Part shown: in pieces, positions 38,432 to 52,100 of the stretch | Numbering within the stretch: the first letter of the stretch is position 1 | Layout of the letters: each line of letters opens with the position of its first letter | NCBI GenBank assembly: GCA_049999805.1 | Contig: JBNGIO010006370.1 | Location: 491,805 to 555,804 of the forward strand | DNA length: 64,000 nucleotides | Source: Folioceros fuciformis | Lineage: Eukaryota > Anthocerotophyta > Anthocerotopsida > Anthocerotales | Direction: 5' to 3' | Translations under genes and position numbers: made by a program | Notes under the pieces: generated by a model | Told to the model about the DNA's origin: nothing | Seen by the model: only the letters and a program-made list of their open reading frames with translations | Database searches by the model: none

Positions 38432-39778
38432 ATGGCGCCAGTAAAGAAATGCTTCATGCAGCTGGCTAGGCGGATGCTGCTAAGATCATGTGAAAGAGGA
38501 GTAATCGGCCTCGCTCCCCCTCCAAGTTGCCGCTCCAGTGCGGCAGCATCGCGTCAGGTGGCAGGAGCAGCACCAGTTTGTTGTACATGTTCCAGTTTCT
38601 TGCCGCAGCGGCCTTCCCGCCTTTGCCAACACTCTTCGTCCTCCTCCTACATTGCAAGGTTGCTGCCTTCCTTGACGGCCTCCGCAGCAGCAGGCATCGG
38701 GCTCGGCCTGGCCGTACTCTACTCCCAGCCAGCGGCAGCGACTCCGGCCGAGCCCTTGCCTTCTTCTTGTTGTGCCTCTCAGCTTCCAGCAGGAACAGAA
38801 GGTGCGGGAGTCGTGGCAGCGAAAGGACCAGTAGCAGGAGTGGCGATGGCAGGGCCCGCGGTGACCAACGGAGGGAAGGTGCTGGGCAAGCTGCGCATAT
38901 TCATCGGCTACGACCCGAGGGAGGACGAGGCGTACGACGTCTGTCGGCACTCCATCCTCAAGCACTCCACTCTCCCGGTGGAGGTGGTCCCAATCCGACA
39001 GAGCGAGCTGCGAGCCGCAGGCCTCTACACCAGAATGCGAGACGCGACCGAGAGCACGGAGTTCAGCTTCACCCGCTTCCTCACCCCGTTCCTTGCGGGC
39101 TTCGAAAGCTGGGCCATGTTCGTGGACTGCGACTTCTTGTACACCGGCGATGTGCGCGAACTGGTGGAGATGGCAGACGAGCGGTTTGCTCTCATGTGCG
39201 TGCACCACGACTACACTCCCAGGAGTGCGACCAAGATGGACGGAGTCCCGCAGACCTGCTACCCGCGGAAGAACTGGTCTTCCATGGTGCTCTACAACTG
39301 CGCGCATCCCAAGAACAGGATCTTGACGCCCGGCGTGGTGAATTCCCAGACAGGAGCTTTCTTGCATCGCTTCCTGTGGCTGGACGACGCCGACATCGGC
39401 GCTCTGCCCTTCACCTGGAACTTCCTGGTCGGCCACCATGCGGCGCCGCCCGCTGGCGCCCCGCTCCCCCGGGCTATCCACTTCACGTCCGGGGGTCCCT
39501 GGTTCGAGGCATGGCGGGACTGCGACTTCGCACCTCTGTGGCTGCAGGAGCGGGAGGAGCTTCGCCAGGCCGAGCGGACGCACAAGCGGATTACCGAGTT
39601 GGAGGGCCGGCTGCAGGAAGTTGCAGCATTGCAACGCCTTCTCTTCTTCTGCCTGCACGACAAGGTGCTGCCTGCACGACAAGGTGGAGAAGCAGCAGGT
39701 TCCTCCATCGTCGCAGCGGGGAAGAAACAGGAGCAGCTGGTGGAGCCGGCGGGCTTGACGGCTGTTTTTGGGGATTAG
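38432..39778 (+). CDS. GT-A-fold glycosyltransferase (nucleotide-diphospho-sugar transferase superfamily)
   Basis: This is an intronless, GC-rich gene. The start at 38432 (GCCATGGC context) gives 448 residues; the frame also allows a Met at 38363. The N-terminus is Ser/Arg/Ala-rich, followed by a hydrophobic stretch (ARLLPSLTASAAAGIGLGLA), which may be a type II membrane anchor or an organelle transit peptide. The catalytic region starts at KLRIFIGYDPREDEAY and includes EFSFTRFLTPFLAGFESWAM, the DxD-like metal-sugar-nucleotide motif in FVDCDFLYTGDVREL, LMCVHHDYTP, YPRKNWSSMVLYNC and FTWNFLVGHH near the end. This pattern belongs to a plant family annotated only as nucleotide-diphospho-sugar transferases. 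Donor and acceptor are unknown. High GC makes long shadow ORFs in other frames; only this frame carries the conserved motifs. Confidence 0.8.
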   Translation: MAPVKKCFMQLARRMLLRSCERGVIGLAPPPSCRSSAAASRQVAGAAPVCCTCSSFLPQRPSRLCQHSSSSSYIARLLPSLTASAAAGIGLGLAVLYSQPAAATPAEPLPSSCCASQLPAGTEGAGVVAAKGPVAGVAMAGPAVTNGGKVLGKLRIFIGYDPREDEAYDVCRHSILKHSTLPVEVVPIRQSELRAAGLYTRMRDATESTEFSFTRFLTPFLAGFESWAMFVDCDFLYTGDVRELVEMADERFALMCVHHDYTPRSATKMDGVPQTCYPRKNWSSMVLYNCAHPKNRILTPGVVNSQTGAFLHRFLWLDDADIGALPFTWNFLVGHHAAPPAGAPLPRAIHFTSGGPWFEAWRDCDFAPLWLQEREELRQAERTHKRITELEGRLQEVAALQRLLFFCLHDKVLPARQGGEAAGSSIVAAGKKQEQLVEPAGLTAVFGD

Positions 39779-40161
39779 AAATCGGATCGGGCTCTTGGGA
39801 TTCGGGGAGGCTCCTGGGCGGGAATTTTTGCCCTCTTGTCTGTTTTCAAGACAGCAACGGGAACAAACTCACACAGTGAGCATACAATTTGCCTACAAAA
39901 AGACACACATTACGTGTACACGTTGGACATCGTCTATGTAAAGACAACACATCTCCAAGTAACGAGAAGCATCAGTCTTTCAGCTGGATCTGGAGGCCGA
40001 CTAGGTGAACATAGGGCAATGCCATAACGAATTTCGCGCGTCTTGTCGTTTTGGCTCCTGCGCGTATGAGGCAGAGCCGTTCGGATCCAGTGACGCTTGG
40101 ACTGCTGTTCGCGCGATCGCCAGGGTTTGCCTTCAGACGGCGGCTCGAGTTCCAGTCCCAG
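39779..40161. other. Convergent intergenic region
   Basis: This short region between the ends of the glycosyltransferase gene and the dynein gene should contain both 3' UTRs. No gene or clear terminator motif is seen. Confidence 0.5.
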
Positions 40162-43100
40162 CTAGAAAGCCAATGCTGTGAACAGTCCTACTCCTCTGTT
40201 GATCCATTTGGCCTGAGTTTGATCCGTTAATAGCTCCATGTACATGACGAAGTTGGTGGAGTGTCCAGTGGTTGACAGGGTTCCTGAACACGTGAATCAT
40301 CAGACCCAGAGCCAGATTCGGAGCTACCATAGAAAGGGATAACAGCAGGGTCATAGAATGTAGTACCAGCTCGGAGCAACGTCTTGTAAACGGGACACTC
40401 GTAGATGCCGCTCGTAGGTTTCTTCCGGAATTGCACAGGCTTGAGCCACATGATGGGTAGCTCAGTGTACAGCTCCTTCGGTCTGGATTCAGTGAGCACA
40501 TGCCGCTCGTAGTCCCACCGGGCTCCTTCAAGGTAAAGTCCTCTGACGTAGCAGCCATCATCCGGGGACTTTGTGATGCTCCTGTAGTCTTTGTCATCTA
40601 CGCACACAAAGTCGAAGCTGACAGTGTCTATAGGGTACTGGTACTTTCGCGCAAAATTCTGCAGTGTGCCCGTCAGGAACGCCTGCACACATTGCGATAG
40701 GCAGGGAGCACGATCAGTCTGCTGGCAATCCATGTCTAAAACCAAGGTCTTCACGCAGTGTGTCAATGCGTCTTTTACCACAGGAGTACCTGAGGGAAGA
40801 AAAATCCAGAAATCCAGAAGACGGGAGGAGCCCCTTCTTTTATCCAGGTTGTGATGAATTTGGTTCGTTCCAAGAGGTCAGCAATCCACGCGGAGAGAGG
40901 TTTGAGAGAAGGATACGCCTTGCCTGCCCACATGTCTGGGACCTGCATCATCTCCATTCATCAGTGTGATTTGTTCATCCGCTACTTCTCCCACATCAAG
41001 GCTGGGTGGTGTTGCCACTTACTTGATTGTTGAAGACACTGTTACACAGCATCTCAAGCTCGGGTGTCATGACCACCACTCCCTTGAGTGCCTTGAGAGT
41101 GTCCATCAACGACTGCTTCATAATCACGAGCAGACCATTGTACCGTATACACTCTTGTGTCAGAACAGTGTTCATACTCTCCGTGTACATTGTTGGATAG
41201 GATAGAAGCACAGACTCCACATCGAAAGCTGGGGGTACGATAGCAAGCATGTCTCGACAAGATTTCTCTATGATCTCCTCTCGTGACAATGCACCTGCCA
41301 GAAGTGCGGATCAAGGGCATTGTCCAACCGCATCACATTGTGATTCCATTCAAGAAGCAATAAATACTTTGAACAACATGCTTTTGCACCTGCTCCCTTC
41401 TTTGTATCCCTGGGTTGCAGAGACAAAACTGTGCCAAAAAGATCATATGATTCATTTTGGTCACAAGTGATGTCAGCATTCTCATGCAAGCCGAAGATTT
41501 CTGGTCGTGGAGCAAGAGGAAGCTCCTTCACATATGTCACAAATGCGTTACAGTTTGTAGCCTCCGGAACGTAAAAAACTCCAGATTCACTAAACTTGTA
41601 CTTCGGTGTGTCGATAACCTGTAACCACAAGAAATCTTCAGGTTGCTGACAGATTGCACGTAGCTGGAAAATTATCCGACAGACTCACCTCAGGCTGGAT
41701 AAAAGTCAAGAGCAGAGTGTTTATTAGCCTTCTGTCCTTGTCATCCGTGACTCTTCCACCGTAGTTGATCTCTCCGCACAGAAACCGTATGACCTGTTCC
41801 AGAGATTATGGTAGAGTTAGGTTTGTATCGTACTCTTATGGTTTCCAGTCTGTAGGAGTTCACTGAATCGTAAGGAAATCACCTTATAAGGAATTTCCTC
41901 ATACTCGTTGAGAAACATGCGGACCTGTGTTTGGCACACACTGAGGTCACCATCTGTAAACTCGTACCGGATATTCCATCCAAGTGGGCCAAACTTCCTC
42001 CTTTCTTGGATAACAGCGTGGAACAAGCAGGTTGCAAACACAAGCTTTTTCCATTCATCCGGTTTTGCACAATCATTAAGGATCTTGTCACTGAACCGAA
42101 CATAAGAGCGGAGTAGGTTTGACCTCAGCCCTTTTGGTGGCTCAAGTGTCATCTTCACACCATTTTGTAAGATGGAAATGGGAAAGTCTGGACTGGGCAT
42201 GCTTGTCAACCAAAGCCTGAAGTCCTTGTGAACCTGTAACCAACCATGAGCACAACGAACATGTCAAGCCACGCCAAACATGCTGGCGGCGAAATTGCAA
42301 TGGAAGTGGGTGTTAAACGGACCTTGTCAGGGTCAATCTGGTCTACAATTCGTTCAAGGGATGGCATCCACGACTGCGACAAATGACAGTTTTGAAGGCA
42401 CACCCACATTCCACGCTCCATGCCCATGGTCAGCAACTTTTCAGCTTTTGGACCTTGTCCTTGCCCAAGGGATACCTGGTGCCAAAAAGATTGAAAACGA
42501 GCTTTGAAAACCAAGACACGGACACAACGTTATATTATCAATTATAAATGGCTACTTCAATCTATTGAAACCTTCTCGAATTTCTTTGTGAACCGAAGGT
42601 CCTCAGCAAGTTTCAGCAGATCAGCCATTGGATCCGCTCCAGCAGACAATACAAAAATCAAAGGTGATGATGGTGACCCGTCTTTGTAGCATGACGACAA
42701 GTCAAAAGCTGGAGGCTCAATGAATCGCTGCCCCAGCTGCTCTGACACAAAGCCCTGCCAAGTCAACAGGACATGCTCAGCCACGTAATTGCACTGAAGT
42801 ATACATGGTACACACAGTGCAATGCTCCGCATAAGTTGAATTCACCTGTATAGCTAACAGAGCCTTGTCGATTCGAAGGCAACGAAGGAAAATAAGTTTC
42901 TGTAGGGTGTTCAATTTTGTATTCCACTCTCCTTGCATTGGCTCCTTGTGTGCGTCTGAGCTGTCAAAGTACTTTTTGTAAAAGACTATGTTGGTAGCTA
43001 CATGCGTATCAATGCCCGCAAACGCAGGGATTGCGGCCAGATTTAATATTTCGATCCAGTTCTGCTCAACAACAGCCACTTGATAAGGTCCCCAACCTTA

Positions 43101-46100
43101 TATCAAATTGCACATCATTATATTCTGTTAGATGCAAACTGCACACAGGTGAGACCTTGACCTTGTCAGTGAGCCAACTTGGTGCAGGATTTGGTTTTGT
43201 TAAGGTGGATGAAGTTGCGCCAGCCAAAAGGAACCTCCATTCCACTGGATCCACCTTTCCTGATCCCTATTACAGTACTTCAACCAATTAATCAGAACCC
43301 TTACCAAACGTGCAGATGATATCAGACACGGGGCAGAAAGACATAAGACAAACATGTAAATGCAGGGAAAAAAGAACCACCTGCAGAATTTTGATGGTGA
43401 GCATCAATGAGAACATCAGCTTGTGTTTTTCAAAAAGTGAACGGCACACGTTCACATATAGTGAGTACGTGAAGTAATCACACAGGTTCTCTATTCGTTT
43501 CTCTATTAGTGGTGACTGTGCCGCATTATCCATAGATCGAGTGAACAGGTTGATGAACCATATCAAACTGTACTGGTACATGGGATCCACAAGAGCCAAG
43601 TCCGATATGCAGAAGAAAAGAATTGAGGCCCTATTCGCCACCGCACGATAAATCTGCAAAACCGTGACAATGTGCTCCAATGTCATCTCGATGAAAACCG
43701 TTGATGAAAACCAGCATAAGCCACAATGCAACAGGGTAGTGAGTTACGGAATGTACCTCGCGTGTTTCATCAATTGCCTTCTCTGTCTTCTCAGCTTCAG
43801 CAACCTTGATTATGATCTCATTGGATGTTATCTTGGATTGTGAAAGGGTGTTGATGAGAGTCTCATCATCCAGGATATTTCCCTGAGGACATGGCCATCA
43901 GCCAGGAGGAGGGATTATTCTCGAGTATGAGGAAGCATGAAGGAACGAAACTTTCAATTTTGGATCATCAAATCCTGAAAAGACAGACAACGACATAGTA
44001 CGTAGTTTAAGAGAGGCGACGGTAAACGATACTTTGGAACTTGCTAACAGGGCCAGGATCTTAGATTCCAGTTCTTTCAATTCGCGCTTCATGTTTGCAT
44101 TCGAAACTGTTAGCTGACTTTTCATGTCTGAGAGGTCTGGTCTCTCTTTAGCAACAACAGTTCCAAGAAGCTGTTCTTCAAGACCCTCCGTTGTCACAAA
44201 AAAATTGAGCAATGTAACTTTCACACTCACCTGCAACACCGAGATGCCGATTAGTGTGACAGAACTACAAATTAACTCCTCGCGACATGCGTGCTATCAT
44301 TGTCAGAAGAGGTGCAACGGCTTCGACAAGACCTTGCAAGACCTTTACCTCCGGTGGATAGTGTGGATTTCGGAGCTTTGTTGTGATGTAGAACTTGAAT
44401 TCATGATTGTACGGAATAACATTGTCACCCACTTTGATCACCTCCTGGCCACCCTGTTTGAATGTTTGTTGCAGGAGCAGGGGCTCTAGAGCAGGGTCCA
44501 AGGTTTCTAGGATGTTCTCTAGGAGCACTGTTCGGCCAAATCTTACGCCGTTCTCAAGTGTTCGTAGGTAGTCCTTCTCTGCAAGCTTAATCACGTCAAG
44601 GCCGCTATCCTTGTACATGTTCTTTATCCACTTGTTTGCTTGTCCCTGCAGAGAACATAACATATGAGTGACCTACGAATCTCATCTGAGTTCTTACTTC
44701 GGCTAACATACGTTCACCGATAAACACGTACCTGTGGATCAATCATTAGAGACCAGCGCCTGGCTTTAAACACAATGATACCATTGTCTTCACTCAAAGC
44801 ATCACTGGGCAGGCCTGCGATGTTCCACAGACGCATTTTCACTGGGTCTTTGAGGACTGATTGAAGTGTAGAGTTGGGAGTATGTGGAAGCTGCACAATG
44901 TGTCAGCATAGTTTAGACAACCCCGTTCATCACACTGTGAACATAGAGCACTTTCAGCATCACGGGCGACCATTTGTGGAATCTGTACCTTCAGATCAGC
45001 TATCATCTTAAGCCACTCAGCATTGAGTCGTTGTCGATATGGGGGAGTGAATGGTCCTGTGTAAGCAATTGATCCAGCTGCTATCATAACATCACCTATG
45101 ACGTGCCTAATGTTGACAGCCAGATCGCCAATGGTTTCAGTCCAGCGAAGCCTTTCCCCTCCTAATCCACCAATAAGCTTATCAGCTCTCTCCAGTTTCA
45201 CTTCACAGTCCCTTTTCTGAGCAGCAAGGTCTTCCTTTTTCTTGACTGCTTCATTTAGTTGAACTTCTAACAGATTAATTTTTGCTTCGACCTGTGCGTA
45301 AACACTTGTCAAGATTTTAGGTACGGAAGTGAAAGACGAGGCTCTAACACATGCCAGCTTGCAATCTAGGTGAAAATCCTGTGTCACAAACTGCTGAAGA
45401 GTGTGGAGGTGCACCTCTGCAAGTTTCGTTTGTGCAGCACGGAGCTGTGCCATGGTTGCATCCAGAACAGCTTGTGCTTCAGCCAGTTGAGCACGCTTTG
45501 GAGCCACTACAAGGGTAACTAGGTAGTATGAATGCATTGCCCGCACCCACATACAAATTGAGGTGCATGCCTTTGAGACCCTTGCAACCTGTAGGACAAT
45601 GTCCCAACTCAGGATCACGGCAGATCAGAAGGCAAGCCGAAAGTTCAACTTTTCATGCTTGCTGACCTGCTCAGGCGTGAAGCTTTCCATTGCTATATAA
45701 GGCTCAATTTTTGCTACAACAGCAGCCGAAATATTTTCCTTATCAAAGCCCAGCAGTGAGTCCAAAAATTTCTGTGGGTCTGCCAGAATTTTCCCGCTTT
45801 GTTCCCAGTAATCTGGAATTTTTTTCCCGTACTGGTACAAGAATCAGGAACATTGTCAGTAACACTCCTCATACTTAACAGCGACGTGTTTCCAGCAGAA
45901 GGACGCTTAATACAGTAAAGGGAGTCCCCGGACATCAATCTCCATCATACACTTCCAGCTGTGTCTCTGTCCCTAGCAACTTACTTTATTTGGGTCAGGT
46001 ATCATTTTGGGAGGAATTGAAAACATAATGCAACATGCTTCCATCACCATCTTCACACCCTCTGGAGGATTCTTTAGCGACTTGACCTCCACCACATCAT

Positions 46101-49100
46101 TCTTGGTCAGATTCTTAAGTGACTCCAGAGCCTTTTCAAGTGCAGGTAGGGCCAGATCTAGTTCCGCTTGAGCACTGTCAGCTATTGCTTTTGCTTTGGC
46201 TGCCATGACATTTGCCTCTTCTTCTTGCTTTGCCACCTGGAAATCATGGGAACGATGCAGAACCGGGTGTGTCACCATGGGAGGACGTCGTAAAGACTTG
46301 GGCATCTATAATACTCTGAGAAGGACACCAAACATTGTACCTCAGCTTTAGTCACGTCTGCATCCTTCTTGTCATGTGAAATGACCATCATCATATCGTC
46401 AGCTTCTTTGGCTGTCTTCTCCAGCACAGGCTGGAGGCGAGTAAGGTCTTTCTTCAAAATCTCTACCTCGTCTGCCGTGGTTCTCAGTTTGTCCAGCCCA
46501 GATTCAAGCCTTCCCTTCAGCTGCTCCAGCTCTGCTCGTTTCTCAGCTAGAAGCTTGATGTACGTGTTCAAAAGTTCTAAGTAGCTTGTTGGTGTGACAT
46601 AATTGTGACGGCGAAGCTCCTCAAAGAATTCCTTGGAACGCCGTTCTACTGATTGATGGACGTACACACACGCTTTGACAATTGCTGCTGTCTGCATAAT
46701 CCATAGAATTAGTAGACACCTATCGTAGGAAACAAAAGTTTGAGATACACTCGGTCATGACGGCTTGCTGATTACCTCCTCAGGTGTCAATACATCTGTC
46801 TCCGCCAGGAAATTCTTTGCAACCGAGAACAATGCCTCCTCGGGCCACTCACTGAACCAATCAATTGTGCAGCAATTGACGAGTGATGGGAACATACGAA
46901 GTCTCTGGCGAAAAGCATCTCCAATAGGGCTCATGCACATCACAACATGCAAGTTGTTCCGAACCCTGTTGAGAAACAGAGTAGCCATTGCCAGTTTCGT
47001 GACAGGAAGCCCCTGACCCTGAAGTATTGGGCGCATAGCATTCGCTATGGCATCCTGATCTTCTTGTTTCCACAAATTGGGAACCTGTTGTGCAAATATT
47101 GTGGACATAAGTAGCCATGCTGGCAACGTAGAATACTAGAATCCATGGCCCTATACTGCAGGGTTACCTCTCCGGAATTCAGGATATTGTTGATATCCTC
47201 CAGGAAGGATTCCATAATAATCTGGGTGTCAGAAAACAGAAACGACGTTTCCTTATCATCCAGTCCTGCTTTCATTAGGACTTTCCGAAGATCATCCTTC
47301 CATTCGTTGTTCCCGTATCCCTTAGCTATCTCAATCTAAACAGATACACAAGACAACGCTTCTTCAGAAAGGTGTCCACTTCTTAAAACGCGTTAGACAA
47401 GGTCAACAACTGAAACCTCCGGGAATTCAGGCGACAACCGATGTACATTTCACCTGGAAAATTTCAAAGTCCTCCATGAAGGTAGCCAACTTCGTCAGGC
47501 TTTGTCTTCCACTCCCACCAACTCCGAGTAGCAGTGCATTTCCGAGAGGAAGCCGGATCACTCGACAGATTCGAGATGCATGCTCTATGGCATCAAGGAA
47601 AAGAACCAGTTTCATCGGAGCATTTGTGACACCATTGTAATCTGCAAGATAGTTGATAACTACTTTCTGAAGAGCCTCGAGATCAGTCACCTGCAGGAAA
47701 CATATAGTCCAAACTTCAAGTTGGAGGTTTTATGCGAAATCAAAGACGTGGTGCATGTACAAGACCTCGAGAATGAAGGAAAACTCTTCATCACGGATCA
47801 CTTTAGGAGTAGATACACACTTCTTGGTAAATCCTCGGTTCAGCGCCAGGTATGAGAAAATCACAGTACACAAGGCGCTCACGAGCACAGACATCACCCC
47901 ATTCGACATGAAACTGGTTTTGCAATAAGGATGAGACACACTTCTTAAACCAGTCCCTGTCCTCGTTGTTGATAAGCCTATCCTGGTAGAAAAAATGTCA
48001 GGTGTCTGTCAGGCGACTGTCACGTATCATAAATTATGCATCCATACACAAGCGTCACCACATAAAGGGTTTGTATGCATATAACCTGGAATACACGCAT
48101 AGATTCGTGAAGCCAAAGACCAAGTAGAGTATTCAGCCCTGTTGTGAACTGTGGATCTGCACGAAGAACTCCCTGGATTACCTTACTCATGTCTCTCAGA
48201 TTGAAGGTATAGTGAGACTTGGATGGTGTTGGTAGAAGTTCCTTCCTGATTGTGCCATAGAGTTCAATTGTGCCCTGTACAATGGGCTTACTAAGTGCTT
48301 GAAGCTCTTCAGAGAACTTCAATTTCAAAGTGGCATCCAGGATGGTAGTGAAAATGACGAAAAGTGACTCCTGGGACATCTCAGTAAAAGATATGAAATT
48401 GAAGTGGCGCAGAAATCGATTGGTGACAGGGTTTCTTCCTCCCCCAGGTGGGCCCATACAGCCCATAAACTGGATGTCTACAATGTTGCGGAAAGCGCAA
48501 GGTGGTTTTCTCTCATACCAGCCCTTGTGATCCATCCACTGTCGAAGGATCTCAATGGGAGGCTGGGCAAAGTATTTTTCTCTTTGTGGCATATTCACGT
48601 CATCAACAAAAATGACATACTTCTTCATGGCCGGAGGACCAAACACTCCCTTCCTCCTCTTTTCAACTTTGGAATCTATCAAGTCCTGAGTCTGATTAGC
48701 ACTTGTTCTTGCAGAGAAATTTATGAAGACTGGTACAAAAATAGCATCCATACGGTTCAGAAGCTTGTCCCTGACATAAAGCGTTTTCCCTGTTCCTGTT
48801 TCTCCTACACACAGGACATGTTTGCCTATTTGCAGCAATTGATGAATCACGAATGTGTAGCTAACAGAGTCAACTGTAGGAACAATGATCTCCGCGAAGG
48901 GTTTGTGAGGGTCACAAACATATTTTGGTATAGTCTCCATCCATGCCGTCCATTGCAGCTTTGATGCTTCAAAGCAGTAACCATACACACTAAGGCCTTC
49001 AGGAGGCCCCTTTGTAAGTTTGATCTCTGCAATTGCTTCCCGCATAAAAGCATCAAACTTGCCTCTGCCATCAAGGTCCACACTTGCTCCAATGGACCAA

Positions 49101-52100
49101 ATGACAGCAAATATGAAGAACGGCTCAATGGCCTGCACAATTCCACAAAGAGGAATATTGGTTGCTTTTCAATCTTAAAGTTCGACCCTTGATAATCACC
49201 TGAGACTTTGCATTGACTCCCCCTTACGTGACGGGACCCTTACTTCTGGAAGACGAGCCCTTTCATCGTCGTTTAGCATATCCCACCCTCCGTCCTTGTT
49301 GAAAACTTGCAACAAACTGTCCATCACATTAAAGCAACTGACGAACAGATTATCTTCGGAGGTGTAAACCGTCTGCTTGAGTGTCTTCTTCACAAGCCTC
49401 ACTGCTGGTATAGCCATCTTTGTGAACATAACCTTCATCTGATCTCCGTATACCTGCATAAACTTGGGGAGCTTTGGGATCCAAGAGTCAAAGAGAGGCT
49501 CAAACCCTCGGCAATGTGGTTCCATGTAGACCATTCCGCATCGACTGACTGTTGCTGGTGAAGCTACTGCAAGATCCTCCACTTCAAACATCATGGTCAT
49601 GGGTGGTGACATCTGGATGATTTCTCCACTCACCAGACATAGTTTCTTGTTATCATCAAGAACAGTATTCTGCGTATGCACACAGGAACACTTTACAGGT
49701 TGCACGGAAAGGTAATATGCTACTGAAAACTTCAGGAGCAACACAGCTTTCTAACATGCCTCAGGGTAACCAATCTGTTAACCAGTCCATCAGGGTTGTC
49801 AAAGGTCTTACCATGTTCTCAATCCATATGGCATCCACTGGCCCATCAAACATGATCCATTTCTTATCAGGAGTGTTATCTCCAGCAAGTTCTCTCATGT
49901 AGCAAGCCAATACTCCATCTGTCCATTCATGGGTATTCGGGTCAAACTCTCCATAAAGCTGCCCCATGGTGATGGACTTTGGATTTAAGCAGGCGATCTT
50001 TACCTGCAACCAAGTCCAAACAACACTGATCAACTTGCCTGCCATTGACATCCACAAAGAAAGCTCGGATCAGCACAAGGTGAAGTCCATGAAGTACCTT
50101 TTCATACTTCGTAGATCCTTCCTTGTTAAGTAATGTCATGCCCATGGCAAGTGAGCGGTAATTCATTGTTTTGCCACCCCCTGTGGGCCCTACAAGCATA
50201 AGGCCATGGCGCACAATTGTAGTCTCATACAGTTGAATCACCTGGAGAAAATATCAAGCTCAAGACTTAGAACAGGGTACAAAGAAATGTCAGTTTTGCG
50301 AGCGTTATACTAATGCCAGATGAATAACTGTACCTTTGATGTAAAAGCCTCCACAGGCATTATTTTCAGATCTTTGCTGACTGTTGCTAGAGCTCCCAAT
50401 AGATCATCATAGCTGATGTTTGGGGGTTTCACACCAGGAAAGAGATCGCTGATGATACCAGCAAAGAGAGGAAGATCTTGACTAAGGAATTTTGGAACAT
50501 TAATATCATTCAGACCACGCAACAACAGGACATCCTCATCTTCATCTGGGTATGACCGCTTTAAGTTGCCTGCTGCTACGATCACACTCTTCACTGCCCT
50601 CATACCATAGTCATAGTGATCCTGTACCGTTCATGCAGACGAGCCAATGCATCCAGTAACCATTACGTCATTGTAAAAAACAGCGAACCATGAATCTTGT
50701 TGTACATCAGGTGTAATCCAAAATAATACGCATTTGTGGAAAAGAATGATTCATTTCAAAAAGTTGTCTCTAGTTGCTACTGATAAGGTTAGCAAGGTTC
50801 CTACAGCATGTATGCACCTGTGAGGAAAGCTGTTCAGAACAGAGCTTGAATGTGGCAACCATCTTGGCAGCTAAGTTCTTCGCCCTTCGAAAACCGAACG
50901 AGAACAAACTGATCTCACCAATTAGAGCATAATCAGGAACCATCATAGCACAAGGTCTGAACAAGGCCTTCAAGTTGTCCGGCAACTCAGAGCGCCCTGC
51001 ATAACTGGAGATGAACTCAACATCAAAATAAAGGAGAGAGAGAATTTCTTGCCTGAGCAGCACAACTTCCAGAGCCAGCAAACTGGTAAATCCCTCACCC
51101 TGGGTTCATTGTTATGTAAACCGAGCACGAAGGATCGAGAGAAATTTCAGCATCCTCAAAAATGAAACGTTTCAACTTTTGCTGAATTGCTAGTTGAATT
51201 GTCAATATCTGCTGCGCAATCACTGAAAGGACTTCCAAGTCAATCCGGTTGAACTCATCAAAACAAGCCCAGGCTCCGCTGCTAGCCAGACCCTTAAAAA
51301 ACTTGCCCATGGCCAGGTAATCCAACCCATCGGAGCAATTAAACACAACGCACTGCTTTGCAAGTGCCTGCAAAACAATACGTTCAATCGAAAAAACTCA
51401 GCCTGTACGTGATACATAACACGATTTGGAATGGATGCAGTTGCACTGTAGTACAGTGTCAACACTTGGGCTGATATCCACGTGATCACCTACTTTGGCA
51501 AGATCCTTTGTCGTCTCTGTCTTCCCAGTTCCAGCAGGGCCAGCTGGAGCGCCACCGAGATTCAAATGCAACGCACCCATCAAGGTCATGTAGCAACGAT
51601 CCGTTAAAGGAGTAATCACCAGCCGAGGAGTGTTTCCCAAATACTCATAGCCATATGAAATAGACGCTTGAACCATCCGAACCCACACATTTTCATTCTC
51701 CCAATAGTATCGTAACTGGCTGACCCATTCAAAATCCGTCACAGCTTTGACCTGATATTCATCATCCACAGTACGATAGTATCTTACTGATCCTTGCCTT
51801 CAAATAGTTCTACTTCTCATCACAAAACCATGAACAGAGCTTACACTTTCGCTTATGAGTTTTATGACAACATCTCGAGCGTGCACATCAATCACGATCA
51901 ATGCGCCAAGTGTGAGCCTACCAAGTGCTGTTAAGGGGGCACGAACAAGGTCTGTCAGCCCCAGGAGTTGAACCACCTGGAGAGGGGAACATACCAGAAA
52001 TTTACAACCAAAGAATATTCACCCTCAACAGGATAGGACTGTGCTTGTCAACCCAGCGTTTTGCAACCAAATACGCATGTAAGATTGGTAAGGGATTCAT

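Noticed and set aside
38486-39879. Long ORFs of 398 aa (minus) and 450 aa (plus, other frame) over the glycosyltransferase gene
   Set aside because: High GC keeps all frames open. Only the 38432-39778 frame carries conserved glycosyltransferase motifs; the others are Arg/Ser/Pro-rich with no recognisable domain.
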